Source: Corbicula japonica (taxonomy: Eukaryota; Mollusca; Bivalvia; Venerida; Cyrenidae). Taken from it: a stretch of DNA of 64,000 bases. Below, piece by piece: positions 1-10,597 of the stretch (positions are counted from its first letter, which is position 1; every line of letters starts with the position of its first letter). The stretch is taken from contig JAZAYU010000053.1 of the NCBI GenBank assembly GCA_038501625.1, forward strand, positions 792,501 to 856,500, in the 5' to 3' direction. The notes under the pieces were generated by a model, which was given only the letters and a program-made list of their open reading frames with translations, did no database searches and had not been told where the DNA came from. Both the position numbers and the translations under genes were made by a program.

Positions 1-7
1 AAATATG

Positions 8-79
8 CTCCCCGACGGGGAATCGAACCCCTGTCTCTCGCGTGACAGGCGGGGATACTTACCACTATACTATCGAGGA
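8..79 (-). tRNA. tRNA-Asp (GTC), copy 1
   Basis: 72 nt read on the minus strand, starting TCCTCGATAGTATAGTGG with anticodon loop CTGTCAC and T-loop TTCGATT. The acceptor stem pairs fully if one G-U is allowed. Two changes from the intact copy at 597-668: one mismatch in the anticodon stem (GCGAG instead of GCGGG) and one at the base of the T stem (A for C). It may be functional or just starting to decay. A-box and B-box type internal promoter sequences are retained. Confidence 0.8.
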
Positions 80-157
80 CATGATAACATCATGTATTAT
101 GCCGCTAAAGGTTTGTAAACGAATGTCTCCAAGTAGAAAACTAATCAGCAAAAGAAG

Positions 158-218
158 CTCCCCGACCGGGAATCGAACCCCGGTCTCCCGCGTGACAGGC
201 GAGAATACTTATCGAGGA
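158..218 (-). pseudogene. tRNA-Asp pseudogene with D-arm deletion, copy 2
   Basis: 61 nt instead of 72. The 11 bases that would form much of the D arm and the A box (ACCACTATACT on the plus strand) are missing between the tract ending GAATACTT and ATCGAGGA. Anticodon loop and T loop remain. Loss of the A box should stop transcription, so this is called a pseudogene. Confidence 0.85.
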
Positions 219-296
219 TATGATAACACGCTGTATTATTCTGCTAAAGGTTTCTAAACGAATGTCTTCAAGTCGAAAATTAATCAGCAAAAGAAG

Positions 297-368
297 CTCC
301 CCGATGGGGAATCGTATCCCGGTCTCTTGCGTGACAGGCGTGGATACTGACCACTATACTATCGAGGA
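297..368 (-). pseudogene. Degenerate tRNA-Asp, copy 3
   Basis: Full 72-nt length, but the anticodon stem carries two mismatches (CACGC against GCAAG) and the T loop is altered (TTACGAT-like, from TTCGAT), which damages the B box. The D arm has a further change. The anticodon GTC is still readable. It is probably a pseudogene. Confidence 0.75.
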
Positions 369-446
369 TATATGAACACCCTGTATTATCCCGCTAAAGG
401 TTTGTAAACGAATGTCTTCAAGTAGAAAACTAATCAGCAAAAGAAG

Positions 447-518
447 CTCCCGGACGAGGAATCGAACCCCGGTCTCTCGCGTGACAGGCGGGGATACTTA
501 CCACTATACTATCGAGGA
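447..518 (-). tRNA. tRNA-Asp (GTC), copy 4
   Basis: 72 nt. D arm, anticodon loop CTGTCAC and T loop are intact. The acceptor stem has one C-C mismatch, the T stem one G-U pair, and the anticodon stem the same GCGAG change as copy 1, suggesting copies 1 and 4 share a more recent ancestor. It may or may not be functional. Confidence 0.72.
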
Positions 519-596
519 CATGATAACATCATGTATTATGCCGCTAAAGGTTTCTAAACGAATGTCTTCAAGTAGAAAACTAATCAGCAAAAGAAG

Positions 597-668
597 CTCC
601 CCGACGGGGAATCGAACCCCGGTCTCCCGCGTGACAGGCGGGGATACTTACCACTATACTATCGAGGA
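597..668 (-). tRNA. tRNA-Asp (GTC), intact copy 5
   Basis: 72 nt, all four stems pair: acceptor TCCTCGA with TCGGGGA (one T-G wobble), anticodon stem CCCGC/GCGGG around CTGTCAC, T stem CGGGG/CCCCG around TTCGATT. It is nearly the standard animal tRNA-Asp(GTC). A T-run follows on the minus strand. This is the best candidate for a working gene in the array. Confidence 0.93.
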
Positions 669-765
669 CATGATAACACCCTGTATTATCCTGCTAAAAG
701 GTTTGTAAATGAATGTCTTCAAGTAGAAAAGTAATAAGCTCCCCGACGGGCACGCCGGGGGAACT

Positions 766-831
766 CTGATATGGAACTCATATTACGCTCCCGACAAAAT
801 CATATCAGCCGCTTCCGGGGTTCCATATCAG
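766..831. repeat. Short inverted repeat beside the tRNA array
   Basis: CTGATATGGAAC at 766-777 is matched by its reverse complement GTTCCATATCAG at 820-831, with a 42-bp spacer. It starts just after the point where the sixth tRNA unit breaks off (739-750, then unrelated GC-rich sequence), so it may mark an insertion that truncated the array. Confidence 0.7.
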
Positions 832-1314
832 ACAGAAAATTTACACCGAAAAAGGTAGTTGATCATAAATTTTCATCGATCACATAAATTAGGACCCATT
901 TCCCGGAAAAACTCGAATGCTATCCGACCTTCCTTTGAATCACGAACAAAATGATGTTAATGTGATCCAAGTTATGAGGAAAAAACAAAGATGAGAAATC
1001 TAACTTCTTTCCAAAACCCGCGGATAAATTTCGTTATTGTTTCCCGAAAGTGATTATTAGAATATAGTGTTAATGGGGTACCAGTGGAGCAGGTCACTGA
1101 ATTAATTTCACTTCCGGTTCGTTCCCTCCCTAAGTAGTTCTTAAAAGTCAAACTCTGTTGTTTTTTATCATTGTCTTCCTATAAAATGTTTACCACACGA
1201 AAGAGTAAGATATGAAATTGTTTCAGTAATATGAGTTTTACAACCATGATTTTGTAAGAAAAATGCTGATGACTTCCGCACTACTTTTCGGTCATTGCGC
1301 ATCGGTTCATGACC
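832..1314. other. Gene-free stretch, nothing recognised
   Basis: AT-rich sequence with stop codons in all frames. No repeat family seen elsewhere in the window could be recognised. Confidence 0.6.
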
Positions 1315-1501
1315 AGGCCCCTAGGTTATAAAACTTTTGAGAACGTTCTCCATGCTCAGTTTTCAGCTCCGTGCTCAGTTTGAGCACGAATTTCTAATAT
1401 GCGAGGTTATAAAACCTCGGGGCCTAACCTAGACTGGTACCACAATAGTCTATACATAGACGAAGTCTTTCGCGTGACAAGTCGCTTGGGTACCAGTCTA
1501 G
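1315..1501. repeat. Two adjacent foldback repeats
   Basis: The first (about 1315-1427) has ends AGGCCCCTAGGTTATAAAAC and a right end GAGGTTATAAAACCTCGGGGCCT, and contains CATGCTCAGTTTT; it looks like a diverged relative of the palindromic MITE described at 34530-34665. The second has arms CTAGACTGGTACC (1429-1441) and GGTACCAGTCTAG (1489-1501), a perfect 13-bp inverted repeat. Confidence 0.6.
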
Positions 1502-2339
1502 ACCAGACCCGTCTGGTCGTTTCCGTCAATCGTCTAAAACAATAACGGTGACTATACTCCTTATATTTTTTTCTGTAATTAATAATGATACGATAATTCA
1601 AAGCTGTACAAAGTATTAATTATAAAACAGCTACAATATATAATAGCATCAACAATGTTTTAAATAATAATAATTAAAAAATAGAAAATGTAATCTATCA
1701 TAAATATCTGACAGGCCTAAGATAACTAGCTGATGGGTGAGTTGGATTTATTTCACCAAGACAAATTGTACTTGTTTGTTGATATGAGAACCTGTTGGGG
1801 CAAGTTTGAGGTTGGTGCACCCTAGAACCTGGTTTAAACCCCCCAGTGGCAATTTGTTTTGCCACTGACCGTTCCAATGCGGTAACCCCAAGGGAACTCT
1901 ATATGTCGTTAATTGTTTATGGCGTCTTATTTGAATTGACATACTTTTAACAACATGCTCTCTTGTCCTCTCTTGTTTTTCGCTGCGTGGGGAGACTGTG
2001 TTTTGTGAGTGTGGCGATTCCTGATATGCATACATCACTTTTTTTTCTTTTCAACATTAAATCTACTTTAGATTCAGATTGATAACGTTTTTTTTTTTAG
2101 ATTTTTAAAGGGGGGGGGGAATTTTTGAAATTTGTTCAGGATTAAGCATTCTATAAGATGTGGAAGCATAAGATTTTTTAAATTCTAATTGAGATTTGTC
2201 TAAAAGGCGTGTTAAAGTAAAATAAAATTAAAATGGCATAAAAATATTGTCATTAACTTTTTGAATTTTATTAGTAAGTTAAAACTAATTTATTTTTACA
2301 TCGATTGTGAAACAAGTTATTCCAACTTATAAATAAACA
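1502..2339. other. Gene-free stretch
   Basis: AT-rich, with poly-T near 2082-2098 and a G-run at 2111-2119. A 96-codon open frame on the minus strand (1748-2038) has no recognisable domain or splice support and is not called as a gene. Confidence 0.55.
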
Positions 2340-3360
2340 CGCTCGATGACTGCATCCGGGTGTAAAACACTATATGACATAGCGTTAATGACTAAATGCG
2401 AAAACGTTATATACAGTCGATTGCCGGTGCTTGTACTTCCAACCCAGATGGAAGCGCCATGGAAATGCAATGGTCCAAAAATACCCGCGGGTCGTGTGCC
2501 ACTGATGGTGGGCGACCTGAAACCAGTTTCGAGCCATTGCATTTAAATGGAGCTTGCAACCTTCGGTTTTCAATGAGCCCTACGGAGCGAAAAAAACGTT
2601 ATTTTTTCAGCCTCACGTTGAAACGTGTATTTGGAACAATCCATTATATTTGATTTTTTCATGGTTTTTAGAGAGCTTTGAGGTGAGCTTATGACCGAAA
2701 TTTCAGAGCTCTAGACCGTCGGGAAGGAATTAGTCCAGGTGTGAAACACTATAAAACAAAACGTAAAATGACTAAGTTCGAAGGGCAGGTTCCCTAATGA
2801 ACGTGTATTTGTAATAATCCGATCTTTGAAATTTTTACGGTTTTTGCTGGTGCTCGTACTTAAAGCCCAGGCGCAAGAGAAACTTTTGGGTCGTCTGCCT
2901 CTGATGGTCGGCGACCTCAAACAATATTTGGTTCGAGCCGCTGCAAAAAAATGGAAACGTGGGTTTTCATTGGGCGCTACGGAGGGAAGAAAACCCCGTT
3001 ATTTTTTTCACGTTCCCTAGTAAACGTCTATTTGTAATAATCCGAATTTTCATGGCTTTTAGAGAGCTTTGAGGTGAGCTTATGGCCGAAATTTCAGAGC
3101 TTTAGACCGTCAGGAATCTATGAAACCGGATGTAAAAAGTTCGAAAGGCATGTTCCCTAATCAACGTGTATTTGTTTTAATCCGATATCTTTGAAATTGT
3201 TACGGTTTTTAGAGATATTAGAGGTGAGTCTCGCCGAAATTTCAGAGCTCTAGACCGTCAGGAACCTATAAAACCGGGTGTAAAACACTATAATTCACAG
3301 CGTAAAATGACTAAGTTCGAAGGGCAGGTTCCCTAATGATCGTGTATTTGGAGATTAAAT
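2340..3360. repeat. Degenerate tandem repeat block
   Basis: Phrases recur several times: AGAGCTTTGAGGTGAGCTTATG (about 2670, 3062), AAATTTCAGAGCTCTAGACC (about 2699, 3237; variant at 3091), GTGTAAAACACTATA (about 2359, 2739, 3279) and AAGTTCGAAGGGCAGGTTCCC (about 2775, 3314). Spacing is irregular (about 155 to 390 bp), so this looks like a nested or decayed tandem element. The short open frames on both strands here follow from the repeat. Confidence 0.65.
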
Positions 3361-4184
3361 GTAATAGTTCCATACCATTGAATTCTAAGTTTGGTTTATG
3401 ATAAGACTAAAAAAGGCTCACACGCGCCACGTCCTTGGTCGTCCTTGTATTTTTTCTGCAGTTTATATGATAGCAGTTTACGTCAATATTGATGGTAAAG
3501 GAGGTGTCGTAGTATTTTAAAAGACCCATCTCAAATTTTTGCAAGGCTGTAGACCAATTCATTATAAGCAGTTTAGATCTTGTTGTATCGTTATAATAAT
3601 TTATTTCTCTCATTTTGAATATACTGCATGATACAGAGAACTTTAATTCAGAATCGTGAAACGCTAAACCGGAACTTGCTTTATCAATGTCTAGATCTCT
3701 TCAGTTATCATTTTTTAAATTAATGGTTGAACAAGTTTTTGGAAATTAAACTTCGCAGTTTTTCTTTTTTTTTCATCATACACTGACCCAACGTTCTAAC
3801 TGGTCATTTTTTGCACGCGTGTTTCATTAGAAAGACATTGACTTAACTTGGAATTTTTAGTGCTGCGTCGAGTATCCGAGTACTCGGAAATCCACGAATC
3901 CTATTAGAAAATCGGGTAAGAATATTTGCCATTGCAAAGATCGTTGAATCGCGATCCTTTATTAAAATATTTCTGTCAAGTAACTGTAAATAAAGTATAA
4001 ACCAAAATGATCTATAAAGCAAGTTTAACAGTGTTTTTCAAAGGCTTAAAAAGACAGTATTTAAATCAAAGATGAAGAAAAAGGCATTGATGTGACACAT
4101 ACTGTCACTAGGGATTCGTGAATAGATCTGTGAATCGTCAGTCCTGAATCGTGGATCGAATCGGTTAGCCCCTTGCCCGACATG
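3361..4184. other. Gene-free stretch, nothing recognised
   Basis: AT-rich sequence without coding signal and without a match to the other repeat families in the window. Confidence 0.55.
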
Positions 4185-5029
4185 GCACAGTCCCATTATT
4201 ATCCACTGCCGCATAGCGGCTGGGGGATATAGGAATGGTCTTCGTCCGTCCGTCCGTCCGTCTGTCTGTCCGTTCGTCCGTCTGTCCGTCCGTGCGCGCA
4301 CATTTCGTGTCCGGTCCATAACTTTTCAACCCCTAGAAGGAATTTCATGAAACTTTAGGCAAATGTTCTCCCCATCAAGACGACGTGCAGAACCCATGTT
4401 CCAACATGGTCGGCTCAATGTCAATGTCACTAGGTTAGATTAAAGCAACAATTTTGTTAACGCAATAGAGGTCACATGTTTTGTCCGAATGTCATCAAAT
4501 TTGGTATGAATATTGATATTGATGATCTCTACTCAAATTATTAAAATCATGTTCTTGAATTGCCCAGGGTCCCCCCACCTTAGATTTTTTTTTCTTTTAA
4601 ATTCTGTTTTTAACCTTTGATTTTCTACAGTTATCAACCAGATTTTGACACAAACTTTATACCATCTTAAAATCTAATCTTTCCTGAACAATTCATTCAC
4701 TTGTAGTTCAGTGATAAAATTTGAAGCAAAAACTTTAATAGCAGAGTGAAACTTTCAAGTATCAAAATTCCAATATTTCTACCTGTCTTCAGCTATATTT
4801 AGATTTAATCTTAAGATGTTGTTAGGATGCATTCCTCAAGTTGCTGGTCAATGACCTAATGAACTTTGCTGCTTTGCTCTGTGTTATGCAATATTAAGAA
4901 CTTTGCTCTGGAAGATTTTATAGCGTAAATTTTGTCATTTTCTAAGGATACTGACCAAATAAACTTTCTAACTTTATAGCACTTTGAAAATCAGGCTTTT
5001 CTGAATATTTTATTCACTGTTTGTATGTA

Positions 5030-5068
<39 letters not shown>

Positions 5069-5069
5069 C
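5030..5069 (+). repeat. (AAC)n microsatellite
   Basis: About 13 uninterrupted AAC/CAA units. Confidence 0.97.
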
Positions 5070-5140
5070 TCATTGGTACCACATTCTCAAAATGTTAAGA
5101 CTAAATTGAAGAGAGGTCTCAGCTGTATACAGTGTATGTA

Positions 5141-5320
5141 CAGTGAAACCTGCCTTAGCAGCCACCTGCGAATAGCAACCACCTGTCTTAAACAGCCAGT
5201 TTGAATATGTCCTGAACTGACATTTTGTTCTCATTTTAACCTGTCTTTAACAGCCACCTGTATAGAGCAGCCACTATTTAGTCACTCCCTTGGGTGGCTG
5301 CTAAAGACAGGTTTGACTGT
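5141..5320. mobile_element. Tc1/mariner-like MITE with TA target duplication
   Basis: The left end CAGTGAAACCTGCCTTAGCA and the right end GGCTGCTAAAGACAGG followed by TTTGACTG are inverted copies over about 27 bp with few mismatches. The element is directly flanked on both sides by TA. The 180-bp length, lack of coding capacity, TIRs and TA flanks fit a non-autonomous Tc1/mariner-type MITE. A related decayed copy lies at 19340-19478. Confidence 0.82.
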
Positions 5321-5930
5321 ACACAAACTGGCAAGTTATTGGTGGTCTCTGAATCCCTGGAATGAATATCATGAAACTTAACTGAAATGTTCAGTTCATG
5401 AACATGATGTGCTGAACCCATGTTCCAACCTGGCTGGCTCAAGGTCAAGGCCGCCTGTGGTGTTTGAGCATATTTCGTGTCCGGACAATAACTTTTCAAC
5501 CCTTAGAAGGAATTTCATGAAAGTCAAACATTCTCCCCATGAAGACGACATGCAGAACCCATGTTCCAACATGGCCGCCTCAGTGTCAAGGTCAACAGTG
5601 GTGTTTGAAGATTTGAACCATGCATTTCGTGTCCAGTTCATATCTTCTGAACCCCTGGAATGAATATCATGAAACTTAAGTGAAATGTTCAGTTCATGAA
5701 CCTGATGTGCAGAACCCATGTTTCAACCTGGCTGGCTCAAGGTCAAGGCCGCCTCTGGTGTTTGAGCAGGCCAATACTCTGAAACTTATCTGAACACGAC
5801 ATACCCTTGCACATGAATTGGCTTCCACCTGCCTGACCGTTGCCAAGAGCTATTGTCTAATTTGCTCTTAACCATCAATAACCTTTCCCACATTCACATC
5901 TGCGGCGGGGGATATTGTTGTCGTTCCGAC

Positions 5931-6286
5931 TGCCTTGTTCGTGTTAATTAGCGATCTACAATCTACAATTTTACTTCTTAAAATAAATAAATGGGTAAAT
6001 AATTGACTTTGGATCAGTTTGGTGAGATAACCTAATTTTTGTTAAACATTGCATTTCATGCAATGAAATGTCAAGCAACCAGAAAATTGCTTAAAATTGC
6101 TTATTTTGTTTTAAAAGGACCCTCGTTAGTAGCAAAAACATAAAACCTTATTCATCAGCAACAGTTTTGTTTAAATAAATCCCCTACAATTTTAGAATTA
6201 CCCCCTCCCCTTTCAATTAAAGATTTACCAATTTTGACCCCGGGGTGTCAATAACTGGTATTGGATTCATATTCATAAAGATTTAA
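5931..6286. other. Gene-free stretch, nothing recognised
   Basis: AT-rich, no coding signal, no repeat assignment. Confidence 0.5.
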
Positions 6287-6587
6287 AACAAGAGCTGTCA
6301 CTTGAAATTGACATATGCCCCCGAAATGCAGCTTTGAAATCAAATAGGTATACATATGTAATAAATAAACATATGTAATGAAAAATATGCTTATGGAAGA
6401 CAAAACATACTGCATGCTTATAAAGTGAAAGATGAAAGGATCATATGTTTCAAGTCTGTAGTAAGTATATAGTTAAATAAAGTTAAATATTACATTTTTT
6501 AAGAAAATTTGAAGATTATTGGGGAAATTATCCTGAAAAATGATTATTAGAGTTATGGACCTTACTACATATGATGTGGGTAATATA
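6287..6587. mobile_element. Fragment of an AACAAGAG-ended element
   Basis: Begins AACAAGAGCTGTCA, the exact reverse complement of the right end of the 36895-38758 element, and is followed by a TGTCA...TGACA stem and ATGCCCCC. No core repeats follow before the next AACAAGAG end at 6588, so only a terminal fragment remains. Confidence 0.6.
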
Positions 6588-7913
6588 AACAAGAGGGCCA
6601 TGATGGCCCTTTATCACTCACCTGAGTACAACAAAGTTGTGTTGTACAAGACCCAATGTCTCGATATGGTGAACATTTACACCAAGTTATTTTAAAATCC
6701 AATAAGAAACAACAAATCTACAGCTTGGAAAAGAAAATGCTATTTTTCGTAACAGTCACCTTGACCTTTGACCTACCTGCATGGGTATTTAAGCAACACA
6801 TCCCTTTGTCATGGTGAACATTTATGTAAAGTTATTTTGAAATGACTTCATTCATTAGGAATTAACAGCCCAGACAAGAAAATGTTATTTTTAGTAACAG
6901 TGACCTTGACCTTGGACCAACAGGCATGGGTATTGTACGCAAAAGTACACCTTGTCATGGTAAACATTTGAGCCAAGCTATTTTAAAATCCAATGAGAAA
7001 TAACAAATTTACAGCCTGGACAAAATTTTTCTATTTATAGTAACAGTGACTTAGTTTTTGACCCCATGTGACTCATACTCAAACTCGTCCAATTAATAAC
7101 TGGGACATATGTTCTGACCAAGTTTCTTTACAATCTGATAATCAGAGTAAAAATGTGACCACTAATAGTGTAAACAAGAAAATTCTATTTTTAGTAACAG
7201 TGACCTAGTTTTTGGACCCAGATGACCCGTATTCGAACTTGTCTGAGAAATCATTGGGACAAACATCCTGACCAAGTTTCATGACAATCAGAGCAGAAAT
7301 GTGACCTCTAGAGTGTTAACAAGAAAATTGTATTTTTAGTAACAGTGACCTAGTTTTTGGACCCAGATGACCCATATTCAAACTCGTCCGAGAAATCATC
7401 GGGACAAACATGCTGACCAAGTGTCATGACAATCAGAACAAAAATGTGACCGCTAGAGTGTTAACAAGAAAATTCTATTTTTAGTTACAGTGACCTAGTT
7501 TTTGGACCCAGATGATTCATATTCAAACTCGCCCTAGAAATCATTTGGACAAATATCCTAACCAAGTTTCATGATAATTGGAGTAAAAATGTGACTGCTA
7601 GAGTGTTAACAAGAAAATTCTATTTATAGTAACAGTGACCTAGTTTTTGGACCCAGATGACCCATATTCAAACTCGACCTAGAAATAATTGGGACAAACA
7701 TCCTGACCAAGTTTAATGACAATGGGAACAAAAATGTGACCGCTAGAGTGTTAACAAGAAAATTCTATTTTTAGTAACAGTGACCTAATTTTTTGACCCA
7801 GATGACCCATATTGGAACTCGTCCGAGAAATCATTGGGACAAACATCCTGACCAAATTTCATGACAATCAGACAAAAAATGTAACCTCTATTGCGTTGAC
7901 AAAATTTACCTTG

Positions 7914-7945
<32 letters not shown>

Positions 7946-8522
7946 GTAAAAAGGCCCATAACTCAGCCAAAAATAATCGGATCAGAAATTCCTTTGGATA
8001 TACACAACAAGTCTTGATGACAAACACTCCTGTGAAGTTTCAATGAAATCCCTCAAGCGGTTTCAGTTTACGTTAGGGTTTAGGGTTAGGAATTCAGAAG
8101 ATGCCATTTGGGCTCATTAATGTACCTTTATAGTTTCAAAATGACTAAGGGCTCATAACTCGGCCAAAAATAATCTGAGCGGAAACTCCTGATGATATGC
8201 ACAACTAGGCTTGGTGACAAACACTCCTGTGAAGTTTCAATGAAATCCCTCAAGCGGTTTTGGGGAAGAAGGGAGGACAAGGATTAGGGTTAGGGTTAGG
8301 GTTAGCAAAAAATGACAAAGTGCTCATAACTCGGCAAAAAATAATCCAATCAGAAATTCCTGAGGATATGCACAACTAGGCTTGGTGACAAACACTCCTG
8401 TGAAGTTTGAATGTAATCCCTCAAGCTGTTTTGGAGAAGAAGCGAGGACAACATTTTGCCGGACTGACGGACGGACGGACAGACGGTGCGATTACTATAT
8501 GCCTCCCTTCGGGGGCATAAAA
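6588..8522. mobile_element. Composite pearl-like element with three core-repeat types
   Basis: The left end is AACAAGAG plus the hairpin AGGGCCATGATGGCCCT (6594-6610). Three successive tandem blocks follow. Core A, about 145 bp, three copies at about 6650-7020, carries AACAGTGACCTTGACC and CATGGTGAACATTT. Core B, about 146 bp, about six copies at 7025-7905, carries CCTAGTTTTTGGACCCAGAT. Core C, about 170-195 bp, three copies at 7950-8440, carries CACTCCTGTGAAGTTTCAAT. A (GACG)n microsatellite at 8462-8487 and a terminal hairpin (CCCTTCGGGGG, about 8506-8516) close the element. This is the layout known for bivalve pearl / Helentron-associated elements. No replicase or transposase is encoded. 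Confidence 0.78.
7915..8305 (+). repeat. Three short TTAGGG blocks
   Basis: Telomere-type runs (GGTTAG/TTTAGGG units) at 7915-7946, 8072-8090 and 8283-8305. Each sits just before a copy of core C of the surrounding element, so the runs belong to the core unit and are not a chromosome end. Confidence 0.9.
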
Positions 8523-9248
8523 ACACTTAATAATCGAATCCAAGACAAAACAACTCTTTTCAATACCTCTCATGACATAAGGAAGAAGGAAGCTAGCATA
8601 CACTGAAACTGAATTGATAGAATTTTCAAGTCTCCTTGCTTTTCCACCATTTATTAATACTTACTACATGTTAAGGTTATTTATCGATAGGGTTTCGCTA
8701 CATTCCCAGGAAATGAGTACACTAATGTTTTGTTTTGAGGACTGCAGTAAGAAACCAAGTAAGTTTCAATAAAGTTTATTCATCCTCAGTATTGCATGTA
8801 CAAGTAAAACATACAGGACACTGCATAATAAAAAAGTTCATTGTGTTGTATAATAAAAATTCTTGGTATTGGCTGCCAAATGTATAGTATGTACATAGTT
8901 ACGAGTTTTATACCAGCTTTAATTGTGGTTGATGAGACATTTGTTCAAAAACCCATTTTGTTGTTTCTTTTTACAAAGCATCTCCGTGTTTTATACTTGA
9001 ACTGCCAAATAAAAAGCAGACTGCCAAAAAAAAACAAAAAGTCAAGCCATGTCTACAATAAAACAAAACAACAAAAGTTTGTGCATACAGTTGGATAAAT
9101 AAACAATCCTCCTTTATATTATCAATTTTATTTTTTATTTCATACAAAATTAAAACTTCATTTGAAACCTAAATTTTTCTGGCAGGAATTTCCTAAGGTT
9201 TTTACTTAATTTTCAAAAGGTCACAAATGCATTTTACCTGGTTATTTC
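8523..9248. other. Gene-free stretch
   Basis: AT-rich. Several AATAAA hexamers occur on the plus strand (8769-9110) but no exon is seen that they would serve. Confidence 0.5.
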
Positions 9249-10124
9249 TTTTCACCCTTTCCTCTATACATATGCATTATATTGGATGTGCAAACAGTGC
9301 AGATCCAGATCAGCCAGCACATCTGTGCTGTCTGATCAGGATCTGCACTGTTTGCTTTTTCAGTCAGATAGGTTTGTCATGATACAAATTTAAAGGGAGA
9401 TGTGCAGGGTCGAGCAGGTGTACTCGGTAAAATCGTAAACAGATCGATCTATGTAACACTTAGGTGTACTTTTCACTAAACTCTACATTTCAAACCCTCT
9501 AGAAGGAAGTTTTCGGTTAATTTTACCATTTTACTGGACCTGAAAACAATCCGCTGAAGAAATCCCTATACAAAAATACATTCTATATTTAGTGATCATT
9601 CTATATTTAGCTCATCGCTGAGCTTACTATTCGTGGTGGCCCAGGCATTAACAAATGGCGACGTCGATAGTCGGCAAGGTACACCGAATGCGTATTTTGG
9701 TTATAGTGATCAGGTGACTATCCCAAAAACCACCGCGGCTTTACGCAGGAAATACAAAAATAGCTAACCTTTGCGCGCCGCATAGGATGAACACGAAATG
9801 GGGAGATAATCTCCTGGAAATAAGTAACCCAAAAATATGTAACTTGTCAGGGTCATGACCTGTGCACTACTAAGTAAGTTTGTAAACTTTCATGCCAATG
9901 CTCTTTGTAGGTATTAAGAAATATCCTCATTGCCCAAAAAGGTTAACTGGACAGACGTACCGACAGATGGAAAGATGGACTGACAGATGGTTCAATCACT
10001 AGATTCCGGGGACATAAAAAGTGAACAGTGCAAATCCTGATCAGATGGAACAGATGTGCTAGCTGATCTGGATCTACAGTGTGTGCACATGTGATAATAT
10101 GAGTATATATGGAAGAAAGGGTTA
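9249..10124. mobile_element. TTAA-type MITE split by an insertion
   Basis: The left half (9249 to about 9378) runs from CCCTTTCCTC through CAGATCCAGATCAGCC and CTGATCAGGATCTGCACTG. The right half (about 10019-10124) runs from GTGAACAGTGC through GCTGATCTGGATCTAC to GAAAGGGTTAA. Joined, they give the usual order of this family; the 640 bp between them is foreign. Confidence 0.78.
9379..10019. mobile_element. Insertion inside a MITE, pearl-like right end
   Basis: This stretch interrupts the TTAA-type MITE at 9249-10124. Its right end has a GACAGATGG-type microsatellite followed by TTCCGGGGACATAAAA, matching the layout at the right end of the 6588-8522 element (TTCGGGGGCATAAAA). No tandem core is present. 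The exact left boundary is not certain. Confidence 0.55.
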
Positions 10125-10597
10125 ATGAACATTATAGCAATAGCAAGGTGGTTTTATCAGTTTTAAAATCAAGAATAACATAATTGAATACTAATTCACC
10201 AGAAAATGAAATATGTACACATTTAAAACCTGCCCTCCAAATACAATACAAATTTAATCTGTAAATTTTCTCATGTTCATACACACATACACACATTCTC
10301 ATGTTCATACACACATAGTTAACATTGACACAGTTACAAGTTTGATGTTTCAAGACACAGTCATTCTCATAAAACTTGTGATTCATACACAACAACCCGA
10401 ATCAAAAGTTTAATTACACAGGTTATCAAAATGAAAGATAATAAACTATTGTATACTTTGATATAACAAACATAAAATACTTCGAAACATGCTTACAAAA
10501 AGAAATCCAATCAAATTTCTCAAGACTTAAGGACCAAGTGATACAATGTAACTTCTTAGTATATTCTACCCTACAGGGTATACTTAATACTACTTTT
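10125..10597. other. Gene-free stretch
   Basis: Contains only a small direct duplication of CTCATGTTCATACACACAT near 10269-10317. No exon signal. Confidence 0.5.

Larger units (their letters stand above)
1..750 (-). repeat. Tandem tRNA-Asp array, ~150-bp unit
   Basis: Five tRNA-Asp copies begin (minus-strand 3' ends) at 8, 158, 297, 447 and 597, and a sixth broken end lies at 739-750. Spacings are 150, 139, 150, 150 and 142 bp; the 139 spacing is explained by an 11-bp deletion in copy 2. The linker is conserved between units (ends in AATCAGCAAAAGAAG on the plus strand), so the whole unit was duplicated, not only the tRNA. On the minus strand each copy is followed within a few bases by CTTCTTTTG, a T-run suited to RNA polymerase III termination. 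The array probably continues to the left of the window. Confidence 0.93.
4185..5930. repeat. Pearl-like tandem-core element, interrupted
   Basis: A hairpin-bearing segment (CCGCATAGCGG, 4210-4220, followed by CTGGGGGATATAGG) leads into a (CGTC)n/(TGTC)n microsatellite at 4229-4294. Next comes a core of about 146 bp with the phrases CATTTCGTGTCCGG, AACTTTTCAACCC and GAAGGAATTTCATGAAA. Core copies or parts lie at about 4298-4430, 5338-5465, 5475-5610 and 5625-5765. A further GGCGGGGGATATTG at about 5903 resembles the left end. The cores are separated by 900 bp that holds an (AAC)n run and a TA-flanked MITE, so the element is old and broken by later insertions. Confidence 0.65.

Noticed and set aside
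1748..2038. 96-codon minus-strand open frame as a small gene
   Set aside because: No recognisable domain, no splice context, and an ordinary length for chance in this window.
2327..2653. Overlapping open frames on both strands
   Set aside because: They fall in the degenerate tandem repeat at 2340-3360 and read in several frames at once, typical of repeat DNA.
4038..4319. Arg/Thr/Asp/Gly-rich 93-aa open frame (minus)
   Set aside because: Most of it is translation of the (CGTC)n microsatellite.
7915..8305. TTAGGG runs as a chromosome end
   Set aside because: Short, interrupted, and embedded in repeated core units with ordinary sequence on both sides.
6588..8440. Regular repeats as a CRISPR-like array
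   Set aside because: Units are 145-195 bp without short direct repeats plus unique spacers, and the genome is animal.
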